Source of the DNA: Candidatus Scalindua japonica
GTDB lineage: Bacteria; Planctomycetota; Brocadiia; Brocadiales; Scalinduaceae
Direction of reading: 5' to 3'
Assembly: GCF_002443295.1 (NCBI RefSeq)
Contig: NZ_BAOS01000043.1
Span: 1-64,000, forward strand
Length of the DNA stretch: 64,000 nt
A program made the translations under genes and the position numbers. Below, piece after piece: positions 52,883-61,306 of this stretch (the stretch's first letter is position 1; the number at the start of each line of letters is the position of its first letter). The notes under the pieces were generated by a model. The model was not told where the DNA came from. It ran no database searches and worked only from the letters and a program-made list of their open reading frames with translations.

Positions 52883-53402
52883 TTACGACTTTGTTACAAA
52901 TTCGACAAATGAGGCCATGTCCCCTCGATCTGCCATGCCTAATGTTTCAAGATAAATCTGACTTTCCTCATTCTTAATCACAGCAGGAGGGTAGGTTTTC
53001 TTCATAAGGATTAGATTCATCAATATCCGTGCGCATCTGCCGTTGCCGTCATCAAAAGGATGGATTCTTACAAAATTATAGTGGGTAATTGTTTCAGTTA
53101 TTACTTCAAGTAGAAAACCTATGGCCTCGTGGTGGTTTTTTGCTTCCAGGAAGTACTTAAAAGGTTTGCCTTGCACTGTAAGCCCCTCTTTCAGGAAGAA
53201 AGCAGTTTTTTCTCTGGTTTAAAGTGTTTCCTTCAATGGCGTTAGAATTATAAGTCCAGTCCAGACGTAATTTTTCTTGAATAGTTTCCCATATATTCTC
53301 AGCGAAAGGTCGGTAGCGTTCTGTTTCTGTTTTCAAGCTCTCTACCTCCTTAAGCAGATTACTTAATACCGATGTCTGCTGAATAGCATAGGATTTGGCC
53401 AT
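52883..53402 (-). pseudogene. Fic/DOC family protein, frameshifted
   Basis: The first part (53402 to ~53160) contains an inhibitory-type motif SNAIEGN, the (S/T)xxxE(G/N) helix that blocks ATP in class II Fic proteins. The second part has the active site HPFDDGNGRCAR and the flap region QGKPFKYFLEAKNHHEA. The frame breaks at an A6 run after NTLNQR (coding strand, near 53215). With one A fewer the sequence reads KTAFFLKEGLTVQGKPF, the normal Fic continuation. Fic proteins AMPylate targets and can act as toxins. The protein would be ~170 residues, short for the class, so its C-terminal winged helix is also missing. Confidence 0.82.
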
Positions 53403-53529
53403 ATCGGAAGGGTTGGTTTTCCTTGCCCGAATAATAATAAGTTGTTAAGGCGGGCAAAAAAATATTTCTTATAAAGGCTGTTTAGGTAGCAACTCATACA
53501 TAAAAACTAAATGTTCAGACTTCGGTTAG

Positions 53530-54486
53530 TTACTCTCCACCCAGAAAACTACCAATTTTCCTATATTTTTGATATCTTTTATCGACTAATTTGTCTATAG
53601 GTATCACCTGGAGTTCTTCTATATACCGGACTATTGTTTCTTTCAATATCCTACTCATCTCCTCCGGGTTATTGTGCGCCGCGCCTGTTGGTTCAGGGAT
53701 GACTTCGTCTACTATTTTCAACTTGTATAACTCCTTTGCCGTTAAATGCAGTGCATTTGCAGCTTCTTCTGTGCTATCTTTGCTTTTCCACAAAATAGCC
53801 GCACAACCTTCAGGTGAAATAACTGAGCAATAGGCGTATTCAAGGATAGAGAACTTATCACCCACGCCGATTCCCAGCGCGCCACCGCTTCCACCTTCCC
53901 CAATCACAATACAGATTATAGGAGTTCTCAGCTTGCTCATTTCCGCAATGTTAATGGCGATAGCATGTGCCTGACCACGCTCCTCTGCTCCTATATCAGG
54001 ATTTGCACCCGGTGTGTCGATTAGGGTAACTATAGGTAGCTTAAATTTCTCTGCCAGTTTCATTTTGTGTAATGCTTTTCTGTAACCTTCGGGATTGGGC
54101 ATCCCAAAATTACTGTCAATTCTCTCTTTTGTTGTTTTTCCTTTATGTTGACCTATAATCAGGGCCTTATTGCCTCCAATAGTACCAAAACCTGTGACTA
54201 TTGCGTTATCGTCCCCGTAATTGCGATCTCCGTGGAGCTCTATAAAATCATCAACTATCAGTTTAAGATGATCAGAGAAAGGTGGTCTTAAATGATGACG
54301 TGCAATTTTTACAATTTCGTATGGGGTAAGGTTGGAATACATTTTCTTCTGGAGGCTTAATCTCTGTTTTTCCAGTTGTTCTATTTGATCAGATGAGTTG
54401 TCTTGTTCTGTATCATCCTTGAGCTCTTGAATTCGTTGTTCTAATTCAAGAATTGTATCTTCGATTGTTTGAGTGCCTTTAGTCAT
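53530..54486 (-). CDS. accA: Acetyl-CoA carboxylase carboxyltransferase subunit alpha
   Basis: A 318-residue crotonase-fold subunit that, with AccD, transfers CO2 from biotin to acetyl-CoA in the first step of fatty-acid synthesis. Signatures are FSDHLKLIVDDFIELHGDR, GQHKGKTTKERIDSNFGMPN, PEGYRKALHKMKLAEKF, TLIDTPGANPDIGAEERGQ and IVIGEGGSGGALGIGVGD. Normal family length. accD is not nearby. Its transcription is independent of the broken Fic gene downstream. Confidence 0.97.
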   Translation of the reverse strand: MTKGTQTIEDTILELEQRIQELKDDTEQDNSSDQIEQLEKQRLSLQKKMYSNLTPYEIVKIARHHLRPPFSDHLKLIVDDFIELHGDRNYGDDNAIVTGFGTIGGNKALIIGQHKGKTTKERIDSNFGMPNPEGYRKALHKMKLAEKFKLPIVTLIDTPGANPDIGAEERGQAHAIAINIAEMSKLRTPIICIVIGEGGSGGALGIGVGDKFSILEYAYCSVISPEGCAAILWKSKDSTEEAANALHLTAKELYKLKIVDEVIPEPTGAAHNNPEEMSRILKETIVRYIEELQVIPIDKLVDKRYQKYRKIGSFLGGE

Positions 54487-54613
54487 ATATATAAATCTGT
54501 TTTTCTAAAAATTTTATAAGGTTTTGAATTATTTAACTGTTCATGTGAAACTCAGTTAATTTTAGCAGTTTTTTTATGCAAATCAAGGGAATATAGAGTT
54601 GTTAAAGTTGGTC

Positions 54614-55008
54614 CTACAACCACTCAACATTAACAAGCGTTTCGACAAGTCTGAATTCTTGATCACCTGTGTTGGTAGTTGCCTTTTCTTTGTATGCAGT
54701 AGCATCCGCAAAACAATCGGCATAAGAGATTTGGTATTCAGCTTTGTTTCTTGCTGATGCAATTACTTCCTGCAGTCTATTTCCAACGGTTATTTTGGGC
54801 AGTGATGGAAAAAAATATTCAAAAAGTATTCTGCTTTTTCCATACCTCGCCCCCTTTCAAGAATATAAAATGTTTCACCGATAGTTATTTCGTTCATTAA
54901 CATTTGCGTATTGTCTGAAGAAAGAGGATTTTTTACTTTTTCATAACTATTTTCCTCTTTTAGATATGCAAGAAGAGCGTATGTATCAAGCAAATATTTT
55001 TTCTTCAC
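54614..55008 (-). pseudogene. VapC-type PIN-domain toxin, frameshifted
   Basis: The PIN core starts YLLDTYALLAYLKEENS (first acidic residue) and MLMNEITIGETFYIL. After NIFF the frame stops at 54790. The -1 frame continues with PSLPKITVGNRLQEVIASAR and the second acidic cluster SYADCFADATAYKEKATTNT, ending at 54614. The break lies in a run of seven T on the coding strand (54808-54814), one base short. VapC toxins cleave tRNA or rRNA. The remaining 71-residue N-terminal piece cannot form the active site. It overlaps the antitoxin gene by 4 bases. Confidence 0.82.
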
Positions 55009-55235
55009 GCTTTTTGTCCTTGGTTCTTTGTTTTAACAATGCTGTTGTACGAGAAGTTCCTTCTTTTAAATATACCGCAAAAATAGTCTATAGGATTGCC
55101 AGGAATAGGTTCTATTTCTACATGGTTTTTTACTACCTTTAACAGTACTTTCTGTTTAGGTTTTATACCAATTTTATCTCTTATCTCTTTTGGTATTACC
55201 AATTGTCCTTTTCATGATACGACTGAAACAGGCAT
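55005..55235 (-). pseudogene. VapB/AbrB-type antitoxin with an in-frame TGA
   Basis: ATG at 55235, with GAGGT upstream, opens MPVSVVS, then TGA at 55212-55214, then KGQLVIPKEIRDKIGIKPKQ. The complete AbrB-type DNA-binding domain is visible on either side of the stop, where homologues have Ser, Ala or similar. A TTG 3 codons downstream (55202) could allow a shortened product lacking the first strand. The following VapC is frameshifted, so the module is dead or nearly so. Confidence 0.8.
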
Positions 55236-55469
55236 GTTTTACCTCGCAAAATGTGTTTTACGTACTGCGAGAGTGTAACAATATTCAAATGGTATGTCAA
55301 TGAGTCAATAAACCCAATCGATCATACCTATTTGTGAAAAATATTGAAATTAGTGTTTTCATTTCTACTTGAATGGTTAAGCGCTTTGTTATATTATACC
55401 TCGGCAGTTTCCCATAAATTTGTTATTTTTAAAATACAAGAAGTCCGCAAGTGAAAGGAGCTAAGTTCT

Positions 55470-56336
55470 GTGAACTTTGGAGTTGTTGCCATAGTTGGGG
55501 CGGGTTTAATAGGAGGTTCAATAGGACTTGGTCTGAAGGAGAGGGGTTTGGCAACTTCTGTCATAGGTGTTGGCCATCGTAAGACATCTATAGATAAAGC
55601 ACTTAAGATCAATGCAATAGATGAAGGTACACTTAAAGCTGAAGAAGCGGTAAAACAGGCTGACATTATAATATTAGCAACTTCTGTGAGTCTCATACCT
55701 GACTATGCTGAGAAAATAATTCCCTTGATGAAAAAATCGGCAATTCTTACTGATGTCGGGAGTACAAAAGATTATATAGTTTCTCAGATAAACGATAAGA
55801 TAAGGAGTCAATATGATGGGGTACCACCTGATTTCATAGGCGCTCATCCACTGGCCGGTTCGGAGCAGAGAGGTATCGAATCGGCAAGACCAGACCTTTT
55901 CGATGGTAGCGTCTGTGTGCTTACCCCGACAACTCTTAATATAAAAGAAAACATAAAAAAACTTTCAGATATGTGGCAGGCGCTGGGTGCTGAAGTCAGT
56001 ATTATGTCTCCATCTGAACATGATGAAATTCTGGCATTTGTCAGCCACCTGCCTCATTTTGTCGCATCTATTCTTGCCGGTGTTGTTAAAGAGAAGCATT
56101 GGAAGTTTGCCGCCAGCGGTTTGAGAGATACTACCAGGATCGCTTCAGGAGATCCTGAACTGTGGTTGAGCATCAGCAGGCAGAATAAGGAAAAAATAAT
56201 TGATGCGTTGAGATGCTTTTCTGAGGATGTAAAGTCTACTTTAGATGACCTGGAGCATGGAAATGATAATAATGTATTAGAAAAATTAATAAAGGCCAAG
56301 ACGGTACGTGATAAGAAAAAATGGAAACAAGAATAG
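55470..56336 (+). CDS. tyrA: Prephenate dehydrogenase
   Basis: A 288-residue NAD(P)-dependent enzyme converting prephenate (or arogenate) to the tyrosine precursor. It starts at GTG with AAAGGAG upstream. Motifs are VAIVGAGLIGGSIGLGLKE (nucleotide loop), DVGSTKDYIV, FIGAHPLAGSEQRGIESAR (catalytic His and Ser), SPSEHDEILAFVSHLPH and SGLRDTTRIASGDPELWLSI. Normal TyrA length with no chorismate mutase or ACT fusion. It overlaps purL by 16 bases, so the two are co-transcribed. Confidence 0.95.
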   Translation: MNFGVVAIVGAGLIGGSIGLGLKERGLATSVIGVGHRKTSIDKALKINAIDEGTLKAEEAVKQADIIILATSVSLIPDYAEKIIPLMKKSAILTDVGSTKDYIVSQINDKIRSQYDGVPPDFIGAHPLAGSEQRGIESARPDLFDGSVCVLTPTTLNIKENIKKLSDMWQALGAEVSIMSPSEHDEILAFVSHLPHFVASILAGVVKEKHWKFAASGLRDTTRIASGDPELWLSISRQNKEKIIDALRCFSEDVKSTLDDLEHGNDNNVLEKLIKAKTVRDKKKWKQE

Positions 56337-59227
56337 AGGTTTTTACTAAAGAAAACTTTCCTGATGCTATCGGGAATGAAATAGTTTCAGAGGTTGTCCA
56401 TATTGGGATTACATCTGTAGATGAAATCCGTATGGTACAGGTGTACCTGGTAGAGGGGGACCTGTCCAGAGGAGAGATCAGGAAAATCTGCAGTGAATTG
56501 TTGATAGACGGACTTACACAGGATTATATTTGCATTGATGGACCGTCTGATGATATACAGGCAGAAAAAGTCAAGATTGGCCGGAAATGGAGTAGTAATA
56601 ATATTCATACAATTGAGATAACCCGTAAACGAGGTGTGATGGACCCGGTGGAATCCACTGTGATCAAGGGAATCAAAGATCTGGGTTTGAGTGCAAGGTC
56701 TGTAAAAACTGCAAAGAGGTTTCTGATAACCGGTCAACTAACGACTGATCAACTTGAAACTATAGCAAATAAAGTGCTTGCTAACAAAATTATAGAAGAT
56801 GTTTTCATCGGCAAAGATAATCTGTTTTATGAAGATAAAAATAAAACAGTAGACTATGTTTTCAAAAAACAGACTCTTGCAATACTGGATGCGGATGATG
56901 AACAGCTTCTGGCGATTAGTGAGAAGGGACAGATGTATTTGACTGTTACTGAGATGAAGGCTGTCCAGAAGCATTTTGCCAAACTTGGTAGAAACCCGAC
57001 CGACGTTGAACTGGAGACAATTGCTCAGACGTGGTCTGAACATTGTATGCATAAAACGTTTAAGGGAATAATAGATTATAATGGAGAGTATATAGATGAT
57101 CTTCTTGCCAATACAATAGTAAAAGCTACTTCGGAATTGAATAAACCGTGGTGCGTTTCTGTATTTAAGGATAATGCCGGTATAATTGAATTTGATGAAA
57201 ATTATAATATCTGTTTCAAGGTTGAAACACATAACCATCCATCTGCAATTGAGCCTTATGGTGGCGCCAATACTGGAATCGGTGGCGTCATAAGGGATAC
57301 ATTGGGTACAGGACTGGGAGCCAAGCCCATTTTAAATACAGATGTTTTCTGCTTTGGACCGCTGGATATGCTTCATGGAAATATTCCGGAAGGGGTCCTT
57401 CATCCAAAAAGAGTGTTTAAAGGTGTTGTCTCGGGTGTCAGGGATTATGGTAATCGTATGGGGATCCCTACATCGAATGGAGCTATTTTTTTTGATGAAA
57501 GGTATACAGGCAATCCACTTGTTTATTGTGGTAACGCGGGGTTAATTGCAAAGGACAAGTGTGAAAAGGAGTCATATAAAGGTGACTTAATTTTGCTTGT
57601 GGGCGGCAGAACGGGAAGGGATGGTATTCACGGGGCAACCTTTTCATCGGTAGAATTGACTCATCAATCAGAGGTCGTATCCGGGGGCGCTGTCCAGATT
57701 GGTGATCCTATAATGGAGAGGAAAGTTGCGGACGCACTATTGATAGCACTGGACCGAGGGTTATACAATAATATTACCGATTGCGGTGCTGGAGGTCTCT
57801 CTTCAGCCGTGGGAGAGATGGGAGAATCGCTTGGCGCGGTTGTTGATCTTGAAAAAGTACCCCTTAAATATGAAGGACTCTCGTATTCAGAGATCTGGAT
57901 TTCCGAGGCCCAGGAAAGAATGGTGCTTTCCGTACCACCTGAAAACAGGGAAGAGATTAGAGATATCTTTGAACGAGAAGAAGTAGACGCTACATTTATT
58001 GGAGAGTTTACTGGAGATAGAAGACTGCACTTAAGATATAAGGGTGAGACTGTTGCTGATATTGAAATGGCCTTTCTGCATGATGGGCTCCCCAGGATTA
58101 CACGGAAGGCAACGTGGCATCTGCCGTCACATAAAGAGCCTGAGTTGAAGGAGAAAACGGATTATGGTGAAGATTTAAAAAGAATCCTCTCTTCATGGAA
58201 TGTCTGTAGCAAAGAGTGGGTAATCCGGCAATATGATCATGAAGTGCAGGGTGGAAGTGTTCTGAAGCCTCTGTTGGGAGTAGATAATGAGGGCCCGGGT
58301 GATGCGTGCATTGTCAGGCCGGTTTTAGACTCCAACAAAGGAATAATTGTATCAAATGGTATGAATCCTAAATATGGTGAAATAGATCCTTATCATATGG
58401 CTTCTTCGGCAATAGATGAGGCCCTGAGACAAGTTGTATCCGTGGGCGGCAGCCTGGAAAAAGTTGCCCTTCTGGACAACTTCAGTTGGGGCAACACAGA
58501 TAAACCTGAGTGTCTTGGAGGGCTTGTAAGGGCGTCAAAAGGGTGTTATGATACTGCTTTACATTATGAGGCCCCATTTATATCCGGCAAGGACAGCTTA
58601 AATAATGAGTTTAAGGCGGGAGACAAAACTATTGCTATACCACCGACACTACTGATCTCTGCCATATGTGTAATGCCTGACGTTACCAGGGCGATTTCAA
58701 TGGATGTGAAATCACCCGGTAATCTGATTTATATTGTTGGTATGACAAAAAATGAGCTTGGTGGTTCACACTATTATTTTACACACGGTTTTACAGGAAA
58801 TTCAGTCCCAAAAGTAGATACAGAGATTGCAAAGAAAACGATGGATCTACTTGCAAATGCGACAGGAAATGGCCTGGTAAGATCATGTCATGACTGTTCG
58901 GAAGGCGGGCTTGCTGTTGCTGCAGCAGAAATGAGCTTTGCTGGCGGATATGGAATGGAGCTTGATTTGTCACAAGTGCCTTTTGACACAGGGACAGTCA
59001 GGGACGATACTGTTCTTTTTTCGGAATCTAATACACGGTTCATTGTTGAAGTGCAGCCGGAAAAACAGAAAGAGTTTGAGGTGGCAATTAAAGGCGCTCC
59101 GTATGGCTGTATAGGAAAAGTTATGGATAATGATATTTTTACTATTCTTTCATTAAGCGGTGAAAAAGTGATCTCAGAAAAACTTTCTGATCTTAAAGAG
59201 GCATGGCAGGTAACGCTGAGGTTGTGA
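56321..59227 (+). CDS. purL: Phosphoribosylformylglycinamidine synthase, PurL with two N-terminal PurS-like repeats
   Basis: A 968-residue enzyme making FGAM from FGAR, ATP and the ammonia delivered by PurQ. Residues ~1-90 and ~95-180 each look like a PurS fold; the second reads TRKRGVMDPVESTVIKGIKDLG and LANKIIEDVFIG. The synthase part has TWSEHCMHKTFKG, VETHNHPSAIEPYGGANTGI, ITDCGAGGLSSAVGEMGE and the second AIRS-like half with SGKDSLNNEF and HDCSEGGLAVAAAEMSFAG. It thus resembles the large PurL without its fused glutaminase, which is supplied by purQ at 61307. Confidence 0.95.
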   Translation: METRIEVFTKENFPDAIGNEIVSEVVHIGITSVDEIRMVQVYLVEGDLSRGEIRKICSELLIDGLTQDYICIDGPSDDIQAEKVKIGRKWSSNNIHTIEITRKRGVMDPVESTVIKGIKDLGLSARSVKTAKRFLITGQLTTDQLETIANKVLANKIIEDVFIGKDNLFYEDKNKTVDYVFKKQTLAILDADDEQLLAISEKGQMYLTVTEMKAVQKHFAKLGRNPTDVELETIAQTWSEHCMHKTFKGIIDYNGEYIDDLLANTIVKATSELNKPWCVSVFKDNAGIIEFDENYNICFKVETHNHPSAIEPYGGANTGIGGVIRDTLGTGLGAKPILNTDVFCFGPLDMLHGNIPEGVLHPKRVFKGVVSGVRDYGNRMGIPTSNGAIFFDERYTGNPLVYCGNAGLIAKDKCEKESYKGDLILLVGGRTGRDGIHGATFSSVELTHQSEVVSGGAVQIGDPIMERKVADALLIALDRGLYNNITDCGAGGLSSAVGEMGESLGAVVDLEKVPLKYEGLSYSEIWISEAQERMVLSVPPENREEIRDIFEREEVDATFIGEFTGDRRLHLRYKGETVADIEMAFLHDGLPRITRKATWHLPSHKEPELKEKTDYGEDLKRILSSWNVCSKEWVIRQYDHEVQGGSVLKPLLGVDNEGPGDACIVRPVLDSNKGIIVSNGMNPKYGEIDPYHMASSAIDEALRQVVSVGGSLEKVALLDNFSWGNTDKPECLGGLVRASKGCYDTALHYEAPFISGKDSLNNEFKAGDKTIAIPPTLLISAICVMPDVTRAISMDVKSPGNLIYIVGMTKNELGGSHYYFTHGFTGNSVPKVDTEIAKKTMDLLANATGNGLVRSCHDCSEGGLAVAAAEMSFAGGYGMELDLSQVPFDTGTVRDDTVLFSESNTRFIVEVQPEKQKEFEVAIKGAPYGCIGKVMDNDIFTILSLSGEKVISEKLSDLKEAWQVTLRL

Positions 59228-59251
59228 TTTAAATGTAAAAAACGTAATCAG

Positions 59252-59299
59252 CCTCTCTTTCGAGAGGATTCCAGAATTGAACTCCTCTCGAAAGAGAGG
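59252..59299. repeat. 48-base palindrome, copy 1 (after purL)
   Basis: CCTCTCTTTCGAGAGG and CCTCTCGAAAGAGAGG are perfect 16-base inverse arms around a 16-base centre. Each arm is itself a small hairpin with a TTTC or GAAA loop. It matches 61200-61247 except in the central ~7 bases. It starts 25 bases after the purL stop. Confidence 0.85.
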
Positions 59300-59302
59300 A
59301 AA

Positions 59303-59337
59303 ACACCTACATCCCTGCTTATGAAGAATGTAGGTGT
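59303..59337. terminator. Inverted repeat after purL
   Basis: ACACCTACAT (59303-59312) pairs perfectly with ATGTAGGTGT (59328-59337). With the adjacent palindrome it could stop both purL (plus strand) and the PEP-CTERM gene (minus strand). There is only a weak T-rich tail. Confidence 0.5.
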
Positions 59338-59371
59338 CTTGTATAATTTAGCAATATTGTTAAAGAATTAC

Positions 59372-60208
59372 CTAGCTTTTTTCAGCTGCTTTCTTTTTAC
59401 ATCTGCGTTTTGCTTCTGCACCTGCAAGTCCGACTAGTCCGATGCCGAGTAGGGCTATGGTTGTAGGTTCGGGAATGGCTGGAGGAGTAACTACCTGTGT
59501 TATTCCCGCATATGTCACTTGGCTCTGAGAGAAATTATAGAAGCCAAAACTACCGGCACCAAATACGCCATTTATATCAAAAATATTTTCGTTATTATAT
59601 GTTCCCCCGTCAATGAATATCTGTATTCTATTCTGTTGATATATTAGTTCAAAGTCGTAATCAGTATTGTATGCCCAGCCTTTACCTGAACCTGTATCGG
59701 ATGCAAGGACAGTAAATTCGTCGTTTGCCTGTCCCTGGTCTACGTGGCTCCAAAAAGAATTTGAAACTCCTGTGGTGCTATGATTAATTACATTATCTGA
59801 AAAGTCACCTGAAACCCTTGTAAGATGAAATCCTTCAGTCGCAGAATCCTGATCCCCTTGTTTCCAATCGAAAAGTATGAAATCAAAGTCTGTATTTGCG
59901 TCTCCGTTAGCACTGAACGGTGCATTATAACCAAAAACAAAGCCTATAAAATCATTGTCACCTGATGAGCTATTAACGCTGATCGTACTTTCAAATGTAT
60001 TATTTAAAAATGGGTTATCACTTATGAAAAAGGTGGGTGTTGCAGAATTAACTGTTTGTAACACTGAGTTATTATCGGCAGCTACATTCCATGTACCCCC
60101 ACCTGGTCCTTCTTCAAGCCATGTTGAAAGATCAATGGGTGCTGCAAAGGTTTTTCCACATACTATTAATATTGCAGCCGCAACTAATGCTATTAATAAT
60201 TTCTTCAT
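59372..60208 (-). CDS. PEP-CTERM-sorted secreted protein
   Basis: ATG at 60208 follows AGGAGAA and begins MKKLLIALVAAAILIVCGKTF, a signal peptide. The mature ~210 residues are rich in Asn, Asp, Ser and Gly, with aromatic beta-strand-like repeats (FGFYNFSQSQVTYAGI), resembling a lectin-like or LamG-type fold. The C-terminus PEPTTIALLGIGLVGLAG, then a basic tail KRRCKKK, is a complete PEP-CTERM signal for exosortase cleavage and surface delivery. No exosortase gene is in the window. The gene lies inside a cassette between purL and purQ and points back toward purL. Confidence 0.88.
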   Translation of the reverse strand: MKKLLIALVAAAILIVCGKTFAAPIDLSTWLEEGPGGGTWNVAADNNSVLQTVNSATPTFFISDNPFLNNTFESTISVNSSSGDNDFIGFVFGYNAPFSANGDANTDFDFILFDWKQGDQDSATEGFHLTRVSGDFSDNVINHSTTGVSNSFWSHVDQGQANDEFTVLASDTGSGKGWAYNTDYDFELIYQQNRIQIFIDGGTYNNENIFDINGVFGAGSFGFYNFSQSQVTYAGITQVVTPPAIPEPTTIALLGIGLVGLAGAEAKRRCKKKAAEKS

Positions 60209-60466
60209 ACCTATTCTCCTTCCCTCTATTTTAAAAAATAACGCTACGTAAAACCTCAATATTTACTCTGTAGTTCCTAGAGATTGCTCTTGTCTAAATG
60301 CGTATTCTATATATATTAATGTATTGTACCATTATAATGTGAGTAATAAAAGCTTGCGCCAGAAGGTATTACATAAAACTACCCCTTTTAAAAAGAGACT
60401 TAATTATACCACAAACATTTATTTATATCAACAATTAAAACCACGTATATCAACTGCGTTGTATAA

Positions 60467-60607
60467 TTAGGAGCTAATTATGGAGATAAAAACTTTGAGA
60501 GTTTCTACAGATGGTTAGACACTCACGATCAGGGTATTCTATCAGATGAAATAGGGTACACTATAAGAAACTACATCAACCTGATTGAGAGAAAAAAACA
60601 GATATGA
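60467..60607 (+). pseudogene. Possible remnant of a coding region
   Basis: A 46-codon frame without ATG encodes a protein-like sequence (NYGDKNFESFYRWLDTHDQG and SDEIGYTIRNYINLIERKK), ending in TGA. It looks like the C-terminus of a lost gene but I cannot name it. It lies between the PEP-CTERM gene and the parD-like gene. Confidence 0.3.
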
Positions 60608-60728
60608 TTATCATACTTTGATACAAAATATCCTATTAAGTAATAAAGACAAAAAAGACACTTGACAAAGGTGAAATAACGCTGCATTTTCACACAATAA
60701 TTACATCACTTTTTTGGAGGTTAAAAAT

Positions 60729-61016
60729 ATGAGCAGAACAAGTATTTCATTTACCCCCCCCTATGACGAATGGATTAAATCCCAAATTAAGAGAGAAGAG
60801 TTTCGTAATAAAAGCGATGTTATAAACGATCTCATTCGCAAAGCTCGGAAAGAACTGGACGAAAGCGAATACATCAGCGCCAAACTGATTAAGTCAGAGA
60901 AAAGCGGCTTCCTTGACAAATTCCGTGACGAAATCCTTGCAGGGTTTAAAGACAGATTGCGTCATAATGGGGAATTATGTAGTTTTAAAACGGTTTGCAT
61001 TTACTTTATGAGATGA
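60729..61016 (+). CDS. ParD-family antitoxin without a ParE partner
   Basis: ATG at 60729 with TGGAGG upstream starts MSRTSISFTPPYDEWIKSQI, the ribbon-helix-helix DNA-binding part. NKSDVINDLIRKARKELDE follows, then KLIKSEKSGFLDKF and DEILAGFKDRLRHNGEL, the toxin-wrapping tail. Homologues end at about GEL, where parE starts by overlap. Here the frame runs on for 13 unrelated codons and no ParE-like frame follows, so the module is an orphan or relic. ParE toxins poison gyrase; the lone antitoxin might still repress its promoter. Confidence 0.75.
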   Translation: MSRTSISFTPPYDEWIKSQIKREEFRNKSDVINDLIRKARKELDESEYISAKLIKSEKSGFLDKFRDEILAGFKDRLRHNGELCSFKTVCIYFMR

Positions 61017-61306
61017 TTATAATTACTCAGTTCTTTTGTGTACGACTTATCTTATTCAATTCTCGCCCTTGTACTACTTATGCTTGGGAAGACGAGCGTG
61101 GGAAGATGAAAAAGATGTCTATTATACAGAACGAAAGGATAAATATCAGGCAACCCTTACTTTATAATTTATAAATATAAATATTAAATGCATAAACATC
61201 CTCTCTTTCGAGAGGATTCCAGTTGCGGACTCCTCTCGAAAGAGAGGAGATACTCCCGGTTTTTGCCGAGAGTCATGTCTGGACCTGAAATGGCTAAATT
61301 ATAACG
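61017..61306. other. Spacer before purQ with the second palindrome
   Basis: The region where parE would be expected (61017-61190) shows no toxin-like frame in my reading. The only clear structure is the palindrome at 61200-61247. The purQ start is 60 bases further on, with a weak ribosome site. Confidence 0.4.
61200..61247. repeat. 48-base palindrome, copy 2 (before purQ)
   Basis: The same arms as at 59252-59299 in the same order, with identical shoulders (AGAGGATTCCAG and CTCCTCTCG) and a different ~7-base centre (TTGCGGA instead of AATTGAA). With copy 1 it brackets the 1.9-kb cassette inserted between purL and purQ. Confidence 0.85.

Noticed and set aside
55212-55214. TGA in the antitoxin as selenocysteine
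   Set aside because: AbrB-type antitoxins are not selenoproteins, the site is not catalytic, and no convincing SECIS-like hairpin follows.
60729-61306. A complete ParDE module
   Set aside because: No frame downstream of the ParD-like gene resembles ParE in my reading.
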